Shown here in pieces: positions 57,812 through 64,000 of a stretch of 64,000 nucleotides of DNA (positions within the stretch are counted from its first letter, which is position 1; each line of letters starts with the position of its first letter). Source of the stretch: Porites lobata (Eukaryota; Cnidaria; Anthozoa; Scleractinia; Poritidae); NCBI GenBank assembly GCA_942486035.1, contig CALNXK010000069.1, forward strand, positions 1,370,001-1,434,000. Direction: 5' to 3'. The translations under genes and the position numbers were made by a program. Below the pieces are notes generated by a model. It worked only from the letters and a program-made list of their open reading frames with translations, had not been told where the DNA came from and made no database searches.

Positions 57812-59643
57812 GTTGGTACAAGTTTACTGAAATGGAAATGCACGTTTTCTTTCAAGTGAATTTCTATATTTTCTAGCCAGGATCATTATAAAGAAATATG
57901 ATAAGGTGCCTACGGTTTTTTGGTCCTTATCCAAGAGGACCAAAAGTCTAACCATTATGTCAAAAAAATATAAAATACAAGCTTGAGCTTACAACAGGTA
58001 TTCACGCTTACATCGATCATGTCTTCGTAAATATTAGGGAGTTTGAGATGCCACAACAACTGACAGCCACGAAAATGTCACATGAAAAAAGAATTCACAT
58101 TTTTTTAGTCTCTATCGTGATTATTCCAACCCGCTTACTTTCCTAAAAGCAAGTGAACTCTTTTGGAGCTGAATTTCTATCAACCATATCCAAGTTCATT
58201 ACGACAAAGAAAATTTGTCACTCATTGTGTTTACATCCTTCACAAAACGTGAAACTAGGCATTTTCACGTGGTAGTCCTGCAGTGACGACAAAGAAATGT
58301 ACAACAAAGTGTGATGCACGGGCGAAGTTGTTGTTTTGCCTTGTCAAGCTATTGCTTTTTTTGATTTCTTGTCCGGCGGTGCCGCATCTTAAACTTCCTA
58401 TTATTTAAAATACATTGTGATCCGTCAGAAACAGAATTTTCTCTGCAAATTGAATTGCTCACGCTGATAGCATCCAAAACATTTTTCGACTCATCGGTAG
58501 TTCCTTTGTCTGGTTAGGAAAGCTTGGTGAATAAACCGCACAACTGTGGCAAGATAATAGCCATCGTGTACGAACTCACGAAAATCTGTTCGCCGATTGC
58601 ATTGTATTATTGTGCCCAGTCAGGAGCTAGTATTCGCTTGACTGTTTGCAAATGGTCCGGTGAGAGTCGGTACCTAGGGGCTCTTCCGCCAGTGTTTGAA
58701 AACTTTTGCCGCGTCATTTATCCTGGCCCAACTGACTGCCCCTCGGTTCCCTGAGGATGATAAACAATAAAACAACAGACTTCTTCACTTTTCGCAGTAC
58801 TTGTATCATTTTCGTCCAGCATGAAATCGCCTACAAAAATCCATTTGAACTCAGCAATTGATCATGCTCATATTACAAATGTCACCGCTTTCCCAAAAAT
58901 TAGCTTTCCTCCAGGTAAAACGCATTTGTCAGGATTCTGGATTCGTTACACCTATGTCTTTTGGTGTTAAGCTTTCCTTGCCAGTCAGATGTTTCTGTCA
59001 CTGTTACGGATCCCATGCAAAACTATCACCTGCCTTTATTTTTGCAACTGCGTTTGCTTGCTCAGAAGCCATACGTTGCATAATAAGTGTCGAGTTATGA
59101 AAGGTCGAATCATGACCCTTGGAACATGTCTGAAAATCTGCGTTTATGCATAGCCATTAAATAAGCTGTAATGTTTGGAGAGGTTATTTTTATTCACTCT
59201 TTTTCTCTGTTTGAATTCCCATGAATTTCATGACACCGCTCCCCAGTTAATTTTTCTTTTCAGGGAAGAGGGAGCCTGATTGCATGTTACTTCAATGCCT
59301 GGCTGACAAACCTTTCAACTGAATTAACCTTTAAAAGCTCTTTAAGTGACTTTTTGATACATTACTTGCTGAGTCCAAATTCGGGTTCCACACAAAATTC
59401 TTGTTACTTGAATCCTGTGCTCCAGCGCATTCAGCTGCGAAGTATTATTCGTTTTTCTTACCGCTAGATATAGGCCTGAGAGAGGTACAGTAATTTCCGG
59501 CGGTTAGGGCAGGACATTTTGATCAAATTCTGCACAAGTTTCTTAAAGGCAGGCAGAAATTATAGTCTGTTCAAGACCCTTCCTGACCATCAGGCAGGTA
59601 GCCTCAGCGAACGTATCAATTTAATTTACCCTAATCATTTTAG

Positions 59644-60071
59644 GCAATGAAACATCCAAACAAGAATCGAACGACGATGAAGACGACATCCCCCCAGCAG
59701 AAGGAATCGGGTAGCCCTGACAAAGCGTCCAAAGCAACACAGTACAAAGAATATATCTCAAAGTGAAATCAGAACATTTTAACTTTTCAAGAGAGAAATT
59801 TGAAAGAAAAAAGTGAGGCAAAAACAATAAACGGCACCTGTGTCAGCCAAGGCAACGAATTGGTATTGAACAAACCAGAAGGTGGCAGTTCAAAACCCAG
59901 GGCGTGCAAGTGCAAAGATGTTGCTGGCCAACAAAGCGAGAAACCAGAGAAGCCTGACACCAGCAGCCTCAAAATATCACTGACAACAAGGACGTCTATA
60001 ACCATGACTTCACTGGAATTTGGGAGAATGATGCCTTGGACTACCTTCCAGACACGAGTCAAGTTGCTGAG
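59644..60071 (+). pseudogene. Array unit 6, acidic BEN-linker-type exon
   Basis: 428 bp, same variants as unit 5. The array ends 71 bases after this exon. Confidence 0.5.
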
Positions 60072-60142
60072 GTACTAGAGTTAGCATTTAATTAAAAAGA
60101 AAGTATTTCATGATTTATTTAGTATGAGGGACAGTGATATCG

Positions 60143-60719
60143 GGGCATGAAGCCCTCCCGCACATTTTCTGAAAAGAAAACTGTTATATTTGTGACAAAA
60201 GAAGTGTCCCTTATAATAATTATTACGCCTTCCACCCTACTGAACTGGGTCTGCCTTCTCCCTGGTACCCCCCAATTTGGTAAAAAAAAGGTTTTTCCCT
60301 TGTTTCTAGATATTATTCAAGTACTTTGTGATATTTACGTTTTGATTGTAGTTGTTCCATGTTCAAGTGGAATTGATCTAACTTATTTCCTGAATAATGA
60401 GATAAATTAACAAGACGTCTCACAGAAAAATTTGCTAGGTCTTTTTGCTGTTGTATATTTTAGGGAAGTACACTTCAAGTTCGGGCTATTCATGTCCCCA
60501 GATCCTTCGCATCTTCATGGAGTTATCATGTTAGGGACACCTTTCTTTGTTAGTACATCCAGCATGCATGAGCAGCATGTACATTCAGTACATGCAGCAT
60601 GGATGAGCATTGATTTCCACCAATCGTCAGGAGGGTCAAGAAACTGCTGTTGAAAAGCACAACATCCAGCTGTCTTCATTTTCAGAGTACCTTCTCTTTT
60701 TATTGTTTTGTTTTTTATT
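60143..60719. other. Spacer after the array
   Basis: Nothing recognised. 60550-60610 holds imperfect inverted copies of GCATGAGCAGCATGTACA. It ends in a T-rich tract before the LINE frame. Confidence 0.4.
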
Positions 60720-61562
60720 TTTTTTTGTCTCTGATCTCGAGCGTGTGCCATGGAATGAAGTTGTCCTTGTTGAAGACGCGAGTGATATGGTTGATCGATT
60801 TAACAAGCGATATCTTGAGGTCCTAGATGTCCATGCGCCTGTTAAGTCAGTGAAAGTCAAGCATCGCCACTGTCTATTTGTCAATGAGGAAATCAAAGAG
60901 CTGATGCGAGATAGAGATAGATTATTGAAGCGTGCTTGTTGTACCGGGCTTCCTGTGGACTGGGAAGTGTACCGTGACTCCAGGCAAGTGGTTAAGATCA
61001 GGCTATGGAAGGCGGAACAAGAATACATAAATAAAGAGATGGAAGGATGTCAGAATACTAGTTCTCAGAGGAAATTGATAAGGAATTGTCTGCCGAGAAA
61101 GGAGGCTACGCAGCAAGTGTACACGAGAGAAGTTAAGGCGCTCGCAGAGGAGTTTAACGAGTTTTTTGTATGTTGGTGCTAAAGCATCAGAGGCATCTAA
61201 AGCCTTGATTGCTACTCATGAACTGTCTCCGCCAAACGATTTCACTAGTGGACAATATATTACGGATGAGGAGAAGTTTAATTTTTGCACTGTTTCAAGT
61301 CACGAGATTCGTAGAGCCATACTGTCATTTTCATCTAACAAAGCCCCGGGGTTTGATAAAGTCACCATGTCTGTGATTAAAGATGCGCTCCCTTGCATTC
61401 TGCCTGTGCTGACGGACATTGTGAATCGATCCTTATTGTCGTCAGTTTTTCCTGCAGCGTGGAAAATATCTGAAGTCATTCCACTTCTAAAAGATGGAGA
61501 TCATGAGATACCAAAGAACAATCGACCAGTCTCGTCATCCACATCACCTGTCCACCTTGTGT
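60720..61562 (+). mobile_element. LINE ORF2 fragment, CR1/jockey-like
   Basis: A linker region between endonuclease and reverse transcriptase (VPWNEVV, LEVLDVHAPVKSVKVKHRH, EIKELMRDRDRLLKRA) is followed, after a frameshift near 61165, by the reverse transcriptase start: EIRRAILSFSSNKAPGFDKV, then WKISEVIPLLKDGD and NNRPVS. Similarity ends at about 61530, before the catalytic YADD box. The fragment is truncated at both ends. Confidence 0.75.
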
Positions 61563-61818
61563 GAATCATATCTTACAAAAGGAGAGGAAAGCAACAGATT
61601 ACCTCTTAATGCCACTTCATCTCAACTATTGGAATTGAAGAAAACAACATAGTGACAGCCTGCTCTTGTCTTCCCTCAATTCCAGAGAGCGATTCTTCTT
61701 CAAATTGAATGCCATATTTCCTCAAACTGTCCTACCAATATGCACGCCTCGGTTAGCTCAGACCTGAGGAAGACTTGGTCACTTATTAAGCAGATCATTT
61801 GTAAAAAGAAGTAGTATA
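61563..61818. other. Spacer, nothing recognised
   Basis: Short spacer between the LINE fragment and the direct repeats. No coding signal. Confidence 0.4.
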
Positions 61819-62000
61819 GCAACCGCTTGGGCATGAATAAATTAATATATAATGAGGTCGGTTATCTGGGTGCTGTAGAGGCAACCGCTTGGGCATGAAT
61901 AAATGAATATGGAATGAGGTAGGTTATGGCGGGCGGTGTAGTGCGGTGTAGTGGGTATAAATTGTGAATAAATTCATATATAATGAGGTAGGTTGAAGAT
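61819..62000. repeat. Direct repeats, about 60-65 bp, three partial copies
   Basis: AACCGCTTGGGCATGAATAA occurs twice (about 61820 and 61881), each followed by AATATATAATGAGGT-like sequence. A third copy keeps only the second half (TTCATATATAATGAGGTAGG). GCGGTGTAGTG is duplicated in the spacer. Confidence 0.7.
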
Positions 62001-62075
62001 GAGTTGCAATACTGGTAAGACTGTAACTAATTAGGTTTGTAGTGATAAGAAAATAATGTTTATTTTATATCACAG

Positions 62076-62459
62076 TGGCACAATATGAGTCGGGTTCTGT
62101 TATGGAGAGTTCGGACGAGGAGGAGGGACAATTGTTCGTTCCTCGCAAGAAAGTTTCAAAAGTACAGGAAACTATATACAATAAAGACTGTAGAGAGTTT
62201 GTGGACGACATCGTCAGTGGAGAAGAATTGGGTAGTGACGAATTTTCCGTGTGTTTCATATTCTGTGTAGATTCCAGATTAGCTGCAGGCGAATTAGTTA
62301 CTGCCATCAAAGACGGCAGTTTTGATCAAAAACTTGCTGTCGTTATTCGACATTTTGTAGATGAAATCGGTCTGCAAAGGCATTGTCCAAGTATTGAGTT
62401 TCAGTCATGTGTCAATCAGAGTGACCAAGAGAGATTATTTGCATATTTTGATGCAATTG
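62076..62459 (+). CDS. Unknown acidic protein, possible exon 1
   Basis: The frame is open from a possible acceptor (TATATCACAG) to GTAAGT at 62460. An internal ATG at 62102 starts MESSDEEEGQLFVPRKKVSK. Later parts include VDDIVSGEELGSDEF, FIFCVDSRLAAGELVTAI, VIRHFVDEIGLQRHCPSIEF and RLFAYFDAI. I do not recognise the family. Without splicing the frame stops at 62485. With a 70-bp intron it joins in phase to the next frame. The composition is plainly protein-like, and no stop disturbs it. Confidence 0.5.
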
Positions 62460-62529
62460 GTAAGTGGGAGTGTAAACTAGTTTAAAATTCATTTTCATTC
62501 ATTTTTCGCTTTTGCATTTTTGTGAATAG

Positions 62530-62960
62530 TCATGTTTAAAGTACAGTCAGTTAACGACACGTTCGTCGTAGGTTGTAAACCCTATTCTTTTTGTTTTAAC
62601 AGTTATGTCGGTGAAGGTATCAAAAAACTGAATGATTTTTTGCAGAATCAAAGTCATCGTCCAACAGTGGAAGTAGCAAAAGAGTGGAAGCGCCGTCTGA
62701 CAGGGGCTGACGGTAAGGATCATGAGAATCCATGTGTTTGCAAATTATTGGATATGGTGGGATTTGTCACGCATCGTCAATTTGGCGCCAGATCTTTATT
62801 GACTCATTTTTGTGTGATCAGAAGTGCTTTGAAACAGCGTCTCACAGAGGTATCTGGCTTGATAGATGAGTATATAGAGAGTGGTGGAAAGAGAGATTTT
62901 GCAGAAATCATAAAGCATGGTCTCAATGAAGACGGAAACAAGCGAGTCCAGCATGTATAA
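62530..62960 (+). CDS. Unknown protein, possible exon 2
   Basis: Follows TTTGTGAATAG. It includes MFKVQSVNDTFVVGCKPYSF, GEGIKKLNDFLQNQSHRP, VEVAKEWKRRLTGADGKDHE, NPCVCKLLDMVGFVTHRQFG and SGLIDEYIESGGKRDFAEII. It stops at TAA 62958-62960, after which the same frame remains open for 83 codons. I cannot name the family. It has the look of an all-helical protein of a virus or selfish element, which is only an impression. Confidence 0.5.
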
Positions 62961-63212
62961 TCAGATGGCAAAGCAGTTTCGACAGAACAGATCGTCTACA
63001 AACTGGTGAAATTGTTCACATCCACCGAGCTCATCAATTTGGATCCTGTATCTGGAGTGTGGTTTGGTTTTTTGTTCAAAGATCCTGTTCTTGAAGATGC
63101 CAAACAAGAAGAAGTTGAGGAAGGAGAAGCTACTTGTCGAGAAAGTTGCAGTGACAGAGAAAGCAAAGAAAGTGGTTGCAGCGGGGACAGTTTCCAAGGT
63201 TCCGTCATATAA
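62961..63212 (+). CDS. Continuation frame after the stop, unknown
   Basis: In frame with the previous ORF after one TAA: STEQIVYKLVKLFTSTELIN, then DPVSGVWFGFLFKDPVLED and an acidic tail (KQEEVEEGEATCRESCSDRE). It has no own good start codon near the beginning. Either the upstream stop is a recent mutation or it is suppressed. The second half overlaps the next ORF in another frame. Confidence 0.35.
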   Translation, partial: SDGKAVSTEQIVYKLVKLFTSTELINLDPVSGVWFGFLFKDPVLEDAKQEEVEEGEATCRESCSDRESKESGCSGDSFQGSVI

Positions 63213-63393
63213 TCAGCGTTATCATGTGAAACACGTCTTGGATTGTGTGGATTTGGATCGTGCAGTCCTGAGTAAAACTGATTGTAAATTCACCAAGGAA
63301 AATTTTGAACGTTGCAAATTGGGACAATATGTCGATAAGATAGATCCTGATAGAGAAGGTGTTAATGTTTACGTAGAACCCCTTACAAAATGA
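63097..63393 (+). CDS. Unknown 98-aa basic protein
   Basis: ATG 63097 opens MPNKKKLRKEKLLVEKVAVT, then SYNQRYHVKHVLDCVDLDRA, CKFTKENFERCKLGQYVDKI and DREGVNVYVEPLTK, ending at TGA. The N-terminal 35 residues are strongly basic and could act as a nuclear or nucleolar signal. It overlaps the preceding frame by about 115 bases. It is unassigned. Confidence 0.4.
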   Translation: MPNKKKLRKEKLLVEKVAVTEKAKKVVAAGTVSKVPSYNQRYHVKHVLDCVDLDRAVLSKTDCKFTKENFERCKLGQYVDKIDPDREGVNVYVEPLTK

Positions 63394-63660
63394 ATTCCCA
63401 GCTTTCGGGGAATTCCCCATTCCCAACTATGCAAATCAGCCTTCATCAAATAAGCTTGGAATTCTTGAGAATTTTTGGGAATGGCAAATTAGGTCTCACT
63501 CTAGGCTTGGAATTCCTAGGAATTCCTAGTTTTACAATTTTAGAAGCTTAAGAATTGTTGAGAATTTCTGGGAATAGAAAAATTCAGGCCAACTGGGCTT
63601 GGAATTCCTGGGAATTCCTAGGAATTCTAAGTTATGCAAATTAGGAATTCAGCTCAGGGC
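63394..63660. repeat. GGAATTCC-rich interspersed repeat
   Basis: Multiple short dyads of the type GGAATTCC, GGGAATTCCTAGGAATTC and TTGAGAATTTTTGGGAATGG recur every 20-60 bases, with GCTTGGAATTC at three places. It resembles a degenerate palindromic satellite or the end of a repeat element. It begins directly after the last ORF of the unknown gene cluster. Confidence 0.6.
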
Positions 63661-64000
63661 TGTTTAAAAATCAGAAAGACTTATTTTTTTTACATTTTAA
63701 TTTTAAGTGATTGCACTGAAACAATTCTAAACTTATAATACAGAACATAACGGTAATGTATACTTCTATACTTACATTTTTATATTCAACCCAATTTTTT
63801 TTACCTAATCTGGTAATGCTGACATGTGGCGAATGCTGTTCACAAACCTCCAACCAGTATTTAGTTAAGATAACAATTTAACTTATCTAAATTACATTAT
63901 GTCCAGTACACTTTCAGTGCAAAATGTTGTCTGAAATGAGAAGTCTCGTTTTTGAAAATATGACGTACATATCCAGTCTGAAATGTACGTTTTTTATCCA
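63661..64000. other. No gene recognised
   Basis: AT-rich end of the window. GTACATATCCAGTCTGAAATG shows a weak local repeat of nearby sequence. No coding signal. Confidence 0.4.

Larger units (their letters stand above)
45504..60142 (+). repeat. Tandem array: six units of about 2.6 kb
   Basis: The junction motif GTGATATCG/CGCGAGG marks unit starts at 45504, 48070, 50691, 53327, 54891 and 57517, and the array ends at 60142. Unit lengths are 2566, 2621, 2636, 1564, 2626 and 2626 bp, all in the same orientation. Each full unit has the same order: coiled-coil exon, AT-rich part, a minus-strand ORF region, more non-coding sequence, then an acidic exon. Units differ by scattered substitutions; the last two are almost identical. 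The array is not a simple satellite, since it contains exon-like parts with splice signals. The acidic exon is homologous to the BEN-gene exon at 13.4-13.9 kb. No unit contains the BEN domain itself. Confidence 0.9.

Overview
This is an AT-rich, intron-bearing eukaryotic window dominated by decayed mobile elements, best explained as a cnidarian genome, probably a hexacoral such as a stony coral. The evidence is the kind of repeat present: a BEL/Pao element, DIRS-like elements, CR1/jockey-like LINE pieces, hairpin MITEs, tRNA-derived SINE pieces, BEN-domain genes, and large DNKC-type (DUF7869-like) and DUF6589-like proteins that I associate with coral genomes. There are no bacterial operons, no CRISPR array and no intact tRNA or rRNA gene. 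Assignments rest on reading the translations and motifs; no database search was possible.

Layout. 0-5 kb: a hairpin repeat and a broken BEN-like gene on the plus strand (1.5-2.8 kb). 5-9.1 kb: a BEL/Pao retrotransposon, truncated at the 5' end, with protease tail, reverse transcriptase, RNase H and integrase full of stops, followed by one LTR. 9.3-10.5 kb: a DIRS-type ORF1 cut by a MITE piece. 11.5-16.8 kb, minus strand: a BEN-domain pseudogene with recognisable exons, preceded by a DUF7869-like gene that is itself split by an 836-bp transposon with a clean target duplication. 17.0-19.7 kb: nested terminal-inverted-repeat elements. 21-24.4 kb: a minisatellite and two MITEs, one of 1.43 kb. 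24.5-27.2 kb, minus strand: pieces of two different DIRS-like elements lying end to end. 28.6-31.9 kb, plus strand: an F-box protein gene with one stop codon and a second DUF7869-like pseudogene. 33.7-38.3 kb: a LINE tail, unassigned element remnants and a DUF6589-like exon. 39.3-40.1 kb: a MITE and a 30-bp minisatellite. 42.3-44.7 kb: an OTU-type cysteine protease gene in at least two exons, plus further element ORFs.

45.5-60.1 kb holds the most striking structure: six head-to-tail copies of a unit of about 2.6 kb (one shortened to 1.56 kb). Each carries a 156-bp coiled-coil exon that stays open in all six copies. Each also carries an exon homologous to the BEN-gene exon at 13.4-13.9 kb, including its splice-site positions. 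The array therefore looks like a repeatedly duplicated 5' part of a BEN-gene relative that lacks the BEN domain. 60.7-61.6 kb is a LINE fragment. 62.1-63.4 kb is a compact cluster of close-packed and overlapping ORFs that I could not identify.

The strongest leads for something new are the two DUF7869-like genes with conserved acidic motifs that could form an RNase-H-like active site, their placement beside a BEN gene, the 2.6-kb array derived from a BEN-gene relative, and the unidentified ORF cluster at the right end.
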